A stretch of 64,000 bases of DNA from Bradyrhizobium cytisi (GCF_008123515.1 NZ_VSSR01000002.1:62001-126000), one strand, 5' to 3'. Numbered from the stretch's first letter, positions 26,808-37,341 are shown. A program made the numbers and translations. Notes: generated by a model from the sequence alone, not told the origin.

Positions 26808-28409
26808 ATGTCAGTCGGACGAAGTCTGTTTGCGGCGGCGCTCGCCGGTGTTTTTGCGTTGGCGGTCTCGCCGGCATCGAGCCAGACGCTGCGTTACGCC
26901 AACCAGGGTGAGCTGAAGTCGCTCGACCCCTACACGCTGAATGAGTCGACCACCAGTGCGCATCTCGGCCACGTCTATGAGGGCCTGGTCGCCCGCGGCA
27001 AGGACCTGAAAGTCGTCCCGGCGCTGGCCGAAAGCTGGGAGACCCCGGAGCCGACACGCTGGCGCTTTCATCTGCGCAAGGGCGTGAAATTCCACAATGG
27101 CGACCCCTTCACCGCCGATGACGTGATATTCTCGGCCGAGCGCGTGCGGGCGAAGGGCTCGAATTTCCAGAGCCGCGTTCCCGCCGATGCCAAGGCGGTC
27201 AAGATTGACGATTATACCGTCGATTTCGTCCTGACCTCGCCCAATCCGATCCTGACGGCGCTTTGGGCGACCTGGTACATCATGGACAAGAAATGGGCAG
27301 AGGCGAACGATGCGGTGGCACCGACGCCGGCCGCCGCCACGACCCCGAGCTATGCCTCGCTTCATGAAAACGGCACTGGCCCTTTCACGATCGAGAGCCA
27401 TCAGCCGGGCGTGAAGACCGTCTTCAAGGCAAATCCGAACTGGTGGCGCAAGCCGGAGCATAATCTGAAGGAGATCATCTTCACGCCGATCGCAAACCCG
27501 GCCACGCGTGTCGCGGCGCTGCTGTCGGGCGAGGTCGACGTGATCGAACCGGTTCCGGTCCAGGACATCGAGCGCGTCAAAGCGAGCCCCAACGCCACTG
27601 TGCTGACAGGACCTGAACTCCGCACCATCTTCGTCGGCATGGATCAGCAGCGCGATGAGCTATTGTACTCCAACGTCAAGGGCAAGAACCCGTTCAAGGA
27701 CGTTCGCGTCCGCGAAGCCGTGTACCGGGCGATCGATGTCGACCTGATCAAGAATCGCGTCATGCGCGGGCTCTCAACGCCTTCCGCATTGATGGTCGCA
27801 CCGGAGATCTTTACGCTCTCGAAGGACTTCACCCGGCCGAAGTTCGATCCCGACGCCTCCAAGAAGCTCCTGGCGGACGCCGGCTATCCCGAGGGTTTCG
27901 AAGTCACGATGGACTGCCCCAACGATCGCTACGTCAATGACGCCGCGATCTGTCAGGCCGTCGTCGGAATGCTCGCCCGTATCGGCATCAAGGTGGAGCT
28001 GCTGGCGCAACCCAAGGCGCTGTATTTCGCCAAGGTGCTGAAGCCCGGCGGCTACAAGACTTCGCTGTTCATGCTGGGCTGGACTCCGGATACGCTCGAC
28101 GCCCATAACGTGCTGCACGACATCATGGGCTGCCGGGACGATCCCAAGGATCCCAACCGCGGCGAGGCCAATCTCGCCGGCTATTGCAACAAGCAGTTCG
28201 ACGAGCTCGCAGACCAGATCCTCGTGGAACCCGATGTGGGCAAGCGCGATCTCCTGATCAAGCAGGCCTTCGAGGTCTCGATGAAGGACTGGGCCTACGT
28301 CCCGCTGCACCAGCAGGCGCTCGCCTGGGGCGTCTCGAAGAAAGTGAAGCTGACCCAGCGCGCGGACAACATGGTCATGCTCTACTGGGCGACCAAGCAG
28401 GACGAGTAG
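26808..28409 (+). CDS. Oligopeptide-type ABC transporter, substrate-binding protein (system 1)
   Basis: The 533-residue periplasmic protein has a signal peptide (MSVGRSLFAAALAGVFALAVSPASS) and the SBP_bac_5 fold, with LKSLDPYTLNESTTSAHLGH, WRFHLRKGVKFHNGDPFTADD and the C-terminal WAYVPLHQQALAWGV. It delivers peptides or similar ligands to the permeases downstream. ATG 26808 has GAGAGGG upstream; the open frame to 26559 would place the signal peptide internally. It is the first gene of the rightward transporter block and is followed by a strong mRNA stem-loop. Confidence 0.92.
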   Translation: MSVGRSLFAAALAGVFALAVSPASSQTLRYANQGELKSLDPYTLNESTTSAHLGHVYEGLVARGKDLKVVPALAESWETPEPTRWRFHLRKGVKFHNGDPFTADDVIFSAERVRAKGSNFQSRVPADAKAVKIDDYTVDFVLTSPNPILTALWATWYIMDKKWAEANDAVAPTPAAATTPSYASLHENGTGPFTIESHQPGVKTVFKANPNWWRKPEHNLKEIIFTPIANPATRVAALLSGEVDVIEPVPVQDIERVKASPNATVLTGPELRTIFVGMDQQRDELLYSNVKGKNPFKDVRVREAVYRAIDVDLIKNRVMRGLSTPSALMVAPEIFTLSKDFTRPKFDPDASKKLLADAGYPEGFEVTMDCPNDRYVNDAAICQAVVGMLARIGIKVELLAQPKALYFAKVLKPGGYKTSLFMLGWTPDTLDAHNVLHDIMGCRDDPKDPNRGEANLAGYCNKQFDELADQILVEPDVGKRDLLIKQAFEVSMKDWAYVPLHQQALAWGVSKKVKLTQRADNMVMLYWATKQDE

Positions 28410-28425
28410 GTGTCGACAAGTTGTG

Positions 28426-28455
28426 AAGTCCCGGAAGCCCTGGCTTCCGGGACTT
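28426..28455 (+). other. Perfect 14-bp stem-loop between SBP and permease genes
   Basis: AAGTCCCGGAAGCC is followed after 2 nt by its exact complement. There is no U-tract. Such intercistronic hairpins commonly protect the upstream binding-protein mRNA and lower permease expression. Confidence 0.8.
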
Positions 28456-28510
28456 GCTGTTTCGGGCTAACGCAATGATGCGTGCTGCTGAAGAGATGTG
28501 AAAGGAACAG

Positions 28511-29491
28511 ATGCTCGCTTTCACACTGCGCCGGGCCATCCAGGCCATCGGTGTCATGATCGCCGTCGGGATCATCTCGTTCTCGATGTTCCGCTTTGCC
28601 GGCGATCCCGTGAACCAGATGGTCGGGATGGATACGTCGGGCGCCGAACGCGCTGCGATCCGCAAGTCGCTCGGCCTCGACGATCCCGTCATCGTGCAGT
28701 TCGGCCGCTATGTCGGTAATGCCGCGCAATTCAAGTTCGGCGTGTCCTACCAGTTCCGGCTGCCCGTCACCGACCTGCTGATGGAACGGATGCCGGCGAC
28801 GCTGGAGCTGGCCATCGTTGCAACCATCTTCGCAATGGTCAGCGGCATTCTGATGGGCGTTTATTCCGCGCTGCGTCGTGACAGCTGGCTCACGCATGTA
28901 TTCCAGGCCGTCTCGCTGATCGGCATCTCGCTGCCGACCTTCCTGATCGGCATTCTCATGATCTACCTGTTTTCGGTGACACTCGGCTGGCTACCCTCGT
29001 TCGGGCGGGGCGATGTCGTGCATATCGGCTGGTGGACGACGGGGCTCCTGACTTGGTCAGGGTTGAAAGCGCTGATCATGCCCTCGATCACCCTCGGACT
29101 GTTCCAGATGACGCTGATCATGCGGCTCGTCCGCGCGGAGATGCTCGAGGTCCTGCGGACCGACTACATCCGCTTCGCCCGCGCCCGTGGGCTCACCACG
29201 CGGGCGATCCATTTCGGCCACGCGCTGCGCAACACGCTGGTTCCGGTGATCACCGTGGCGGGCCTGCAATTTGGCTCGGTCATTGCGTTCGCAATCATCA
29301 CCGAGACCGTATTCCAATGGCCGGGCATGGGACTCCTGTTCGTGCAGGCGGTTCAGAACGTCGATATCCCGATCATGGCAGCCTATCTGATGATGGTGTC
29401 CCTGATCTTCGTCACCATCAATCTCGTGGTTGATATTCTCTACACCATCGTCGATCCGCGGCTGCGCTCGACGGTCAGCCGGGCGCACTGA
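28511..29491 (+). CDS. ABC transporter permease, DppB type (system 1)
   Basis: The 326-residue inner-membrane permease has six hydrophobic segments, the DppB/OppB N-terminus LRRAIQAIGVMIAVGIISFS, the PVTDLLMERMPATLELA block and the cytoplasmic EAA-type loop DYIRFARARGLTTRAIHFGH. It pairs with the DppC-type gene 1 nt downstream to form the membrane channel. AAAGGAAC precedes the ATG. Confidence 0.93.
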   Translation: MLAFTLRRAIQAIGVMIAVGIISFSMFRFAGDPVNQMVGMDTSGAERAAIRKSLGLDDPVIVQFGRYVGNAAQFKFGVSYQFRLPVTDLLMERMPATLELAIVATIFAMVSGILMGVYSALRRDSWLTHVFQAVSLIGISLPTFLIGILMIYLFSVTLGWLPSFGRGDVVHIGWWTTGLLTWSGLKALIMPSITLGLFQMTLIMRLVRAEMLEVLRTDYIRFARARGLTTRAIHFGHALRNTLVPVITVAGLQFGSVIAFAIITETVFQWPGMGLLFVQAVQNVDIPIMAAYLMMVSLIFVTINLVVDILYTIVDPRLRSTVSRAH

Positions 29492-29492
29492 C

Positions 29493-30455
29493 ATGAGCGA
29501 GGCCGTCGTTCCACACAGCACCGAGAAGCGCGCCGCCGCCGCACCAGGCTGGTTCAAGCGCGCGCTCGACAGCGACCTGTTCTATTCCTTCCGCCGCTCC
29601 AGGATCACCATGATCGCGGCCGCAGTGACGCTGCTGTTCTTCCTGCTCGCGATCTTCGCCTCGGTGCTGTCGGTGCAGAATCCGTTCGACCCGGCGCAGC
29701 TCCAGCTGATGAATTCGCGCATCTCGCCGCTCTGGACCGCCGACGGCCAGAGCCCATTCCTGCTCGGCACCGACGAGCAGGGCCGCGACGTGCTGTCTGC
29801 GATCCTCTACGGCCTGCGCATCTCGCTTCTCGTCGGCGTACTCGGCGTGGTCTTGTCCGGCGTGCTCGGCATCATGCTCGGGCTGACGGCCGGCTATTTC
29901 GGTGGCGCCGTCGACGGGCTGATCATGCGCATCGCCGACGTGCAGCTTTCTTTTCCGGCCATCCTGATCGCGCTCTTGATCAACGGCATCGCCAAATCGG
30001 TCTTTGGCAACAAGCTCGACGAGATGAGCATGTTGGCGGTCCTGGTTTTCGCGATCGGGCTGAGTTTTTGGGTGCAGTACGCGCGCACGGTGCGTGGCTC
30101 GGTGCTGGTCGAGAAGAACAAGGATTATGTCGCAGCCGCGCAACTGATCGGCCTGCCCGCCCCCGTGATCATGCTGCGCCACGTGCTGCCAAACACGATG
30201 GGCCCGATCCTCGTGATCGCCACCATCAACCTCGCGCTCGCCATCATCACCGAGGCAACGCTGTCGTTCCTCGGCTCGGGCATGCCCGAGACCATGCCGT
30301 CGCTCGGCACGCTGATCCGTATCGGCAACGGCTATCTGTTCGCAGGCGAATGGTGGATCGTCGCATTCCCCGGAATCGCACTCGCGGCCCTGATCCTGTC
30401 GATCAACCTGCTCGGCGACTGGCTGCGCGACGCGCTCAACCCGAAACTCCGATGA
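29493..30455 (+). CDS. ABC transporter permease, DppC type (system 1)
   Basis: The 320-residue permease has a cytoplasmic N-terminal tail, a first helix near residue 45 (TMIAAAVTLLFFLLAIFASV), the DppC marker FLLGTDEQGRDVLSAILYG and the EAA loop KDYVAAAQLIGLPAPVIMLR. ATG 29493 lies 1 nt after the previous stop. The frame is open further upstream but those residues shadow the DppB-type gene. It forms the heterodimeric channel with the preceding gene. Confidence 0.93.
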   Translation: MSEAVVPHSTEKRAAAAPGWFKRALDSDLFYSFRRSRITMIAAAVTLLFFLLAIFASVLSVQNPFDPAQLQLMNSRISPLWTADGQSPFLLGTDEQGRDVLSAILYGLRISLLVGVLGVVLSGVLGIMLGLTAGYFGGAVDGLIMRIADVQLSFPAILIALLINGIAKSVFGNKLDEMSMLAVLVFAIGLSFWVQYARTVRGSVLVEKNKDYVAAAQLIGLPAPVIMLRHVLPNTMGPILVIATINLALAIITEATLSFLGSGMPETMPSLGTLIRIGNGYLFAGEWWIVAFPGIALAALILSINLLGDWLRDALNPKLR

Positions 30456-30468
30456 GTATGCACCGTTC

Positions 30469-31455
30469 ATGACCGCACCTGTTCTCTCCGTCCGCAATCT
30501 TCAGGTCGAGTTCGCCTCCCGCCGCGGCACGCTGCGTGCGATCGACGGCGTATCCTTCGACATCGCCAAGGGCGAAGTGCTCGGCGTGGTCGGCGAATCC
30601 GGCGCCGGCAAATCCGTCACCGGGCTCTCGGTGATCGGCCTGATCGATCCGCCCGGCCGCATCGCCGGTGGCGAGATCCATCTCGCGGGCCTGCGCATCG
30701 ACAATCTGCCGCCGGAAGAGATGCGCCGTATCAGGGGAAAGCGCATCGGCATGATCTTCCAGGATCCGCTCACTTCCCTCAATCCGCTGTACAAGGTCGG
30801 CGACCAGATCGTGGAAACGATCCGGACCCACCTCAATCTCTCCGAACAGGCCGCCCGCCGCCGTGCCATCGACCTCCTCGCCGAGGTCGGCATTCCCGCG
30901 CCGGACAAGCGCATCGACGGCTACCCTCATGAATTCTCCGGCGGCATGCGCCAGCGCGTGGTGATTGCGCTGGCGATCTGCGCCGAGCCGGAACTGATTA
31001 TCGCGGACGAGCCGACCACCGCGCTCGATGTCTCCGTGCAGGCCCAGATCATCTCGCTGATCAAGCGTCTCGGCCGCGACCACGGCACCGCCGTGATGCT
31101 GGTGACGCACGACATGGGCGTGATCGCCGAGACCTCGGACCGCGTCGCGGTGATGTATGCCGGCCGCGTTGCCGAGATCGGCCCGGTGCAGGACGTGGTC
31201 AGGAACCCGCTGCACCCCTACGCCAAAGGATTGATGGGCGCGATCCCGACGCTTGCCGGCGACGACAAGCGTCTCGTGCAGATTCCAGGCTCCATGCCGC
31301 GCCTGTCGGCGATCCCCCGCGGCTGCTCGTTCAATCCGCGCTGCGCCTCCGCCTTCGACCGCTGCCGCGTCGACCGGCCAGAGCCGCTGTCGCGTGGCAC
31401 ACAATCGGTTGCCTGCCATCTCTATGACAGCGTGCCGGCGGAGACCGCGGCATGA
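30469..31455 (+). CDS. ABC transporter ATP-binding protein, DppD type (system 1)
   Basis: The 328-residue ATPase has Walker A GESGAGKS, signature FSGGMRQRV, Walker B LIIADEP and the C-terminal oligopeptide domain with CSFNPRCASAFDRC, part of a cysteine set that in DppD holds an iron-sulfur cluster. It drives import together with the DppF-type gene, whose start it overlaps by 4 nt. Confidence 0.94.
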   Translation: MTAPVLSVRNLQVEFASRRGTLRAIDGVSFDIAKGEVLGVVGESGAGKSVTGLSVIGLIDPPGRIAGGEIHLAGLRIDNLPPEEMRRIRGKRIGMIFQDPLTSLNPLYKVGDQIVETIRTHLNLSEQAARRRAIDLLAEVGIPAPDKRIDGYPHEFSGGMRQRVVIALAICAEPELIIADEPTTALDVSVQAQIISLIKRLGRDHGTAVMLVTHDMGVIAETSDRVAVMYAGRVAEIGPVQDVVRNPLHPYAKGLMGAIPTLAGDDKRLVQIPGSMPRLSAIPRGCSFNPRCASAFDRCRVDRPEPLSRGTQSVACHLYDSVPAETAA

Positions 31456-32441
31456 GCGCCCCCTTTGTCCAGGCCACAAATCTCCGCCGCGTCTTCGACG
31501 TCTCAAAGCCCTGGCTCAACCGCTTGCTGGAAGGCGGACATCTCGAATATCTCAAGGCTGTCGATCACGTCACTTTCGACATCAAGAAAGGCGAGACCTT
31601 TGCCCTGGTCGGTGAGTCCGGCTCAGGCAAGACCACGGTGGCGCGGATGGTGGTCGGCCTGTTGCCGCCGAGCTCCGGCAACGTCCTGATCGACGGCGTC
31701 TCGATGACCGATCCGCGGCAGGCGTCAGCGCGCCGAAAGCTGCGCCGCCGCATCCAGATGATTTTTCAGGATCCTTATGCGAGCCTGAACCCGCACTTCC
31801 GCGTCGATGCCATCATCTCCGAGCCAATCCGCGCCTTCGACCTGATCCAGGGCGAACGCGACATCCAGGCGCGCGTCGGCGAGCTGCTCAGCCTCGTCGG
31901 CCTGCACCCCGACGACCGCCTGAAATTCCCGCACGAATTCTCTGGCGGCCAGCGCCAGCGCATCGCAATCGCGCGGGCGCTCGCCTCCGACGCCGAATTC
32001 ATCGTCTGTGACGAGCCGACCTCGGCGCTCGACGTCTCCGTGCAGGCGCAGATCCTGAACCTGATGCGCGACCTGCAGGACAAGTTCGGCCTGACCTATC
32101 TGTTCATCAGCCATAACCTCGCCGTGGTCCGCCACATGGCGAGCCGGGTCGGCGTGATGTATCTCGGCCGGATCGTGGAGATCGCGGAGGGGCGCGAGCT
32201 GTTTGCCCGTCCACGCATGCCTTACACCAAGATGCTGCTGGGCGCCGTACCTGATCTCGCGATGTCCGGTCGCCAGCGCATTCCAGTGAAGGGCGAGATC
32301 CCGAACCCGATCAATCCGCCGCCCGGCTGTGCCTTCAATCCGCGCTGTCCGCTGGCGTTCGACCTCTGTCGCAAGCAAGCTCCGGAATTGATCGACGGCG
32401 TCGCCTGCCATGCGGTTAACACCGCGCCGGTCCCGGCGTGA
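31452..32441 (+). CDS. ABC transporter ATP-binding protein, DppF type (system 1)
   Basis: The 329-residue ATPase carries Walker A GESGSGKT, signature [15 protein letters not shown], Walker B FIVCDEP and the C-terminal CAFNPRCPLAFDLC region. The N-terminus contains the DppF-like insertion LNRLLEGGHLEYLKAVDHVT. It completes the five-gene importer (SBP, two permeases, two ATPases). Its ATG overlaps the previous stop. The next gene, 81 nt on, is a gamma-glutamyltransferase. Confidence 0.94.
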   Translation: MSAPFVQATNLRRVFDVSKPWLNRLLEGGHLEYLKAVDHVTFDIKKGETFALVGESGSGKTTVARMVVGLLPPSSGNVLIDGVSMTDPRQASARRKLRRRIQMIFQDPYASLNPHFRVDAIISEPIRAFDLIQGERDIQARVGELLSLVGLHPDDRLKFPHEFSGGQRQRIAIARALASDAEFIVCDEPTSALDVSVQAQILNLMRDLQDKFGLTYLFISHNLAVVRHMASRVGVMYLGRIVEIAEGRELFARPRMPYTKMLLGAVPDLAMSGRQRIPVKGEIPNPINPPPGCAFNPRCPLAFDLCRKQAPELIDGVACHAVNTAPVPA

Positions 32442-32449
32442 CGCGCGCG

Positions 32450-32481
32450 TGCCATGCGGCCTGTGCATTGGCCGCACGGCA
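32450..32481 (+). other. Stem-loop between the ATPase and GGT genes
   Basis: TGCCATGCGGCC and GGCCGCACGGCA pair with one mismatch over 12 bp around an 8-nt loop. No U-run follows, so it is more likely an mRNA-processing or stabilising hairpin than a full terminator. Confidence 0.5.
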
Positions 32482-32522
32482 TTGCCTGTGATCAATTGCG
32501 CGCGCCGCAAATGAGGTAGCCC

Positions 32523-34328
32523 ATGGCCAGCAACGTCAATCCCGATCCCTTTACGACGCGCCCCGAGATCGAGGGCACGTTCGGTGTCGTCGCAACCACG
32601 CACTGGATCGCAACCGCCGTGGGCATGGCTATTCTGGAAAAGGGCGGCAATGCCTTCGACGCCGGTGTCGCCACCGCCTTCACGCTTCAGGTCGTCGAGC
32701 CGCATCTGAACGGACCCGGCGGCGACGTGCCTGTTATCGTCCATGACGTGAAGCGCGGCCGCACCGAGGTGATCTGCGGCCAGGGCCCGGCACCGGCACG
32801 CGCCACCATCGCGCATTACAAGAGCGAGGGCCTCGACATGGTGCCGGGCACCGGCCTGCTCGCGGCCTGCGTTCCCGGCACCTTCGAATCCTGGATGATG
32901 CTGCTCCGCGACTACGGCACGATGCGCGTGCGCGACGTGCTGGAGCCCGCGATCTCTTATGCCCGCGACGGCTATCCGCTGGTCGAGCGCGCCTGCGCCA
33001 CGATCCAGACCGTCGAGCAATTGTTCCGCAAGCACTGGCCGACCTCGGCCGCTCTCTACCTGCCGAACGGCGAGGTCCCGAAACCCGGTACGCTCTTCAC
33101 CAACAAGACGCTGGCGGCGACCTACGCGCGCATCCTCAGCGAAGCCGAAAGCGGTGGCGGAGGCCGCGACGCCGAGATCGAGCGTGCGCGAAATGCCTGG
33201 TCCCAGGGTTTTGTCGCGGAGGCCATCGACAAGTTCTGCCGGACCCAGGAGGTGATGGACGTCAGTGGCTCGCCGCATCGCGGCGTGCTTTCCGCCGATG
33301 ACATGGCACGCTGGCAGCCGACGATCGAGGCGCCCCTCACCTACGATTATGGCCGCTACACCGTCTGCAAGGCCGGCGTCTGGAGCCAGGGTCCGGTGAC
33401 CCTGCAACAGCTCGCGCTCTTGAAAGGCTTCGCGCTCGACGGGCTCGATCCGACCGGGCCGGAGTTCATCCATCTCCAGATCGAATGCGCAAAACTCGCC
33501 TTCGCCGACCGCGAAAAGTTCTACGGCGATCCCAAGTTCAGCGAAATCCCGATCGCAACGCTGCTGTCGGACGCCTACAACGACGAGCGCCGCAAGCTCG
33601 TCACCGACAAGGCGTCGCTCGATTTCATCCCGGGATCGATCGAAGGTTTTGGCGGTGTGGTCAAGCTGCGCCGTGCAGAGGGCCAACGCGAGGCCGTCGG
33701 CGCACTCGGCGCCGGCGAGCCCACCGTGGGGCGCTTCGGCGAGGTCCGCGGCGACACCGTGCATTTCGACATCATCGACAAGGCAGGCAATATGGTGTCC
33801 TCGACGCCGTCGGGTGGCTGGCTGCAATCTTCACCGGTGATCCCGGAGATCGGATTCTGCCTCGGCAGCCGCGCGCAAATGTTCTGGCTCGAGGAAGATC
33901 ACCCGGCAGCACTCGCACCGGGCAAGCGGCCGCGCACCACGCTGTCGCCGACCATGGCGCTGCGTGACGGCGAGCCCTACCTCGCCTGGGGCTCGCCCGG
34001 CGGCGATCAGCAGGACCAATGGATCACGCAGTTCTTCCTGCGCCACGTCCATTGCAACCTCAACCTCCAGGAGGCGATCGACGCACCGGCCTGGCACTCC
34101 GAGCATTTCCCGATCTCGTTCTGGCCGCGCACCGCGCGTCCCGGCGTGCTCGTGGTCGAAAACCGCGTGCCGAAGGCAACCATCGAGAGCCTTCGCGAGC
34201 GCGGGCATATCGTCGAGGTCGGCCCCGACTGGTCCGAGGGCCGCCTCACCGCCGCCTCGCGTGTCGGCGTGCGCCGCCGCGCCGCCGCCAATCCGCGCGG
34301 CATGCAGGGCTACGCCGCGGGACGCTGA
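32523..34328 (+). CDS. Gamma-glutamyltransferase family Ntn hydrolase without signal peptide
   Basis: The 601-residue protein has the GGT fold. The N-terminal part has GVVATTHWIATAVGMAILEK and GGNAFDAGVATAF. The autoprocessing Thr is Thr412 in RGDTVHFDIIDKAGNMVSST, followed by PSGGWLQSS and the oxyanion-type GSPGGDQQDQW. Processing would give large and small subunits. Classical bacterial GGTs are secreted, but this one starts MASNVNPDPF with no signal peptide, so cytosolic cleavage of imported gamma-glutamyl or related peptides is likely. It lies between two peptide importers. Confidence 0.9.
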   Translation: MASNVNPDPFTTRPEIEGTFGVVATTHWIATAVGMAILEKGGNAFDAGVATAFTLQVVEPHLNGPGGDVPVIVHDVKRGRTEVICGQGPAPARATIAHYKSEGLDMVPGTGLLAACVPGTFESWMMLLRDYGTMRVRDVLEPAISYARDGYPLVERACATIQTVEQLFRKHWPTSAALYLPNGEVPKPGTLFTNKTLAATYARILSEAESGGGGRDAEIERARNAWSQGFVAEAIDKFCRTQEVMDVSGSPHRGVLSADDMARWQPTIEAPLTYDYGRYTVCKAGVWSQGPVTLQQLALLKGFALDGLDPTGPEFIHLQIECAKLAFADREKFYGDPKFSEIPIATLLSDAYNDERRKLVTDKASLDFIPGSIEGFGGVVKLRRAEGQREAVGALGAGEPTVGRFGEVRGDTVHFDIIDKAGNMVSSTPSGGWLQSSPVIPEIGFCLGSRAQMFWLEEDHPAALAPGKRPRTTLSPTMALRDGEPYLAWGSPGGDQQDQWITQFFLRHVHCNLNLQEAIDAPAWHSEHFPISFWPRTARPGVLVVENRVPKATIESLRERGHIVEVGPDWSEGRLTAASRVGVRRRAAANPRGMQGYAAGR

Positions 34329-34337
34329 AGGCAGCAC

Positions 34338-35048
34338 ATGACCTGGTCGATCATCGCGCGCGATCCTGCCACCGGCCAGTTCGGCATTGCGGTAGCGACC
34401 CGCTTCTTCGCGGTCGGCGCACGTGTGCCCTACATCGCGGCAGGCCTCGGGGCCATCGCAACGCAAGCTTTCGTCAATCCCTATTACGGCATCGACGGCA
34501 TCAAGCTGCTACGCGAAGGCCTGAACGCCCATGACGTGCTCGCCGCCCTGGTCGCGACCGACGACGGCCGCGAGAGCCGCCAGATCCACATCATGGATGC
34601 GAGTGGCGCGATCGCCGCGCATATCGGGCGCGATTGCGTCGACTGGTGCGGGCACATCGCCGGCAGCGGCTTCTCGATCGCAGGCAACATGCTCGCGGGC
34701 GCCGACGTGCTCGCCGAGACGGCAAAGACCTACATCGCCAATGACTGCCTGCCCTTCCCGCGCCGACTGCTTGCGGCGATGCGCGCAGGCGAAGCCGCCG
34801 GCGGCGACAAGCGCGGCAAGCAATCTGCCGCGCTGCTGATCCACGGCGAGGAGGAATGGCCGGCGCTGGACATCCGCACCGACGATCATCCCGACCCGCT
34901 CGGCGAGCTCGAGCGACTCGAACGGGTCAGCCACGAACTCTGGGTCCACTTCCGCTCTTCCATGCCGACCCGGCAGAACCCGGCCGGCAACACCGATCGC
35001 AGCGTCATCGACGCCAGCATCGCCGCGGCGCGGGCGAGACAAGCATGA
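34338..35048 (+). CDS. DUF1028 family protein (Ntn-hydrolase-like)
   Basis: The 236-residue protein starts TWSIIARDPATGQFGIAVAT and contains GAIATQAFVNPYYGIDGIKLL, SGFSIAGNMLAGADVL and the C-terminal DIRTDDHPDPLGELERL, all typical of DUF1028. From memory this family belongs to the Ntn-hydrolase clan. The function is unknown; peptide or amide hydrolysis fits the context. It lies 9 nt after the GGT gene and overlaps the next ATPase by 4 nt, so both hydrolases are co-expressed with the importers. Confidence 0.9.
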   Translation: MTWSIIARDPATGQFGIAVATRFFAVGARVPYIAAGLGAIATQAFVNPYYGIDGIKLLREGLNAHDVLAALVATDDGRESRQIHIMDASGAIAAHIGRDCVDWCGHIAGSGFSIAGNMLAGADVLAETAKTYIANDCLPFPRRLLAAMRAGEAAGGDKRGKQSAALLIHGEEEWPALDIRTDDHPDPLGELERLERVSHELWVHFRSSMPTRQNPAGNTDRSVIDASIAAARARQA

Positions 35049-36034
35049 GCGCAAGCCCTCTCATCGAGATCAAGGATCTGCGCATCCGCTTCCACGGCGA
35101 CGATGGCCGCATCACCCATGCGGTCGACAGCGTCGATCTCAGCGTCGCCAATGGCGCAACGCTCGGCCTCGTCGGCGAATCCGGCTGCGGCAAGAGCGTA
35201 ACCTCGCTCGCGATCATGGGCCTGCTGCCGAAGCAGACGACGGAGATATCGGGCACGATCCGCTTCGAGGGCTTCGACCTGTTGAAGTCCTCGGACCAGA
35301 CGCTGCGCGACTTGCGCGGCAACCGGCTCGCGATGATTTTCCAGGAGCCGATGACCTCACTCAACCCGAGCTTCACCATCGGCGACCAGATCATCGAGAC
35401 CATTTTGCGCCATCGCGGCGGCTCACGCCGCAGCGCACGGGATCGGGCGATCGAGCTGCTGCGCCGCGTGCACATCCCTTCGCCCGAGCGTCGGATCGAC
35501 GAATATCCGCACAAGCTCTCCGGCGGCATGCGCCAGCGCGTCATGATCGCGATGGCGCTTGCCTGCGATCCACAGCTCTTGATCGCCGACGAGCCGACCA
35601 CTGCACTCGACGTCACCCTGCAGGCCCAGATCCTGGAGCTGATGCGCGAGCTGAAGGCCGCGAGCGGCGCCGCGATCATTCTGATCACCCACGACCTCGG
35701 CGTCGTCGCCGAAGTCTGCGACGAAGTCGCGGTGATGTATGCCGGCGAGATCGTCGAGCGCGCGCCGGTCGACGAATTGTTCTCCGCGCCGCAGCACCCC
35801 TACACGGTCGGACTGCTCGGCTCGATCCCGCGTCTGGACCATCGCGCCGAACAGCTTGCGACGATCGAGGGCATGGTGCCGAACATGGCACAGCCGCCCG
35901 CAGGCTGCCGTTTCGCGGCGCGCTGCCCGTTCGTGCTGGACGCCTGCACCATTGCGCCGCCGCCGCTGTTGGAACTCAGTCCCGGCCACCTCTCGCGCTG
36001 CATCCGCGCGCCGCTCGAACGTCTGGTGTCGTGA
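35045..36034 (+). CDS. ABC transporter ATP-binding protein, DppD type (system 2)
   Basis: The 329-residue ATPase has Walker [17 protein letters not shown], signature LSGGMRQRVMI, Walker B LLIADEPTTALD and the C-terminal PPAGCRFAARCPFVLDAC. ATG 35045 overlaps the DUF1028 stop (ATGA). In this second importer the ATPase genes come first, then the binding protein and permeases, the reverse of system 1. Confidence 0.94.
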   Translation: MSASPLIEIKDLRIRFHGDDGRITHAVDSVDLSVANGATLGLVGESGCGKSVTSLAIMGLLPKQTTEISGTIRFEGFDLLKSSDQTLRDLRGNRLAMIFQEPMTSLNPSFTIGDQIIETILRHRGGSRRSARDRAIELLRRVHIPSPERRIDEYPHKLSGGMRQRVMIAMALACDPQLLIADEPTTALDVTLQAQILELMRELKAASGAAIILITHDLGVVAEVCDEVAVMYAGEIVERAPVDELFSAPQHPYTVGLLGSIPRLDHRAEQLATIEGMVPNMAQPPAGCRFAARCPFVLDACTIAPPPLLELSPGHLSRCIRAPLERLVS

Positions 36035-36058
36035 TGGCGCTGCCTTCTTCCATCTTGC

Positions 36059-36176
36059 CCCGGGCGCAGCGCAGCACAAGCGAAGCGCAGTGCTGCGCTG
36101 CTGAACCGGGGCCCATGCGGCAACAACCTGGGTCCCGGTTCAGCGTCGCACCACTTCGTGCTGCGCCGCGCCCGGG
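36059..36176. repeat. Nested palindromic element between the two system-2 ATPase genes
   Basis: The outer arms CCCGGGCGCAGCGCAGCAC (36059-36077) and GTGCTGCGCCGCGCCCGGG (36158-36176) pair with one mismatch over 19 bp. The inner arms GAACCGGGGCCCA (36103-36115) and TGGGTCCCGGTTC (36129-36141) pair with one mismatch over 13 bp. This is a BIME/REP-like structure inside an operon and differs from the CGTCATTGCGAG family. Confidence 0.85.
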
Positions 36177-36209
36177 ACACGAGACCGGATTTCGCGGGGA
36201 GCGCCGAGG

Positions 36210-37319
<1,110 letters not shown>

Positions 37320-37341
37320 CCGGAGCAATGGGGACTGTCCG

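Noticed and set aside
31725..33827. 700-residue open frame on the minus strand
   Set aside because: It runs antisense to the DppF-type ATPase and the GGT, both with clear motifs. No domain is recognisable in it.
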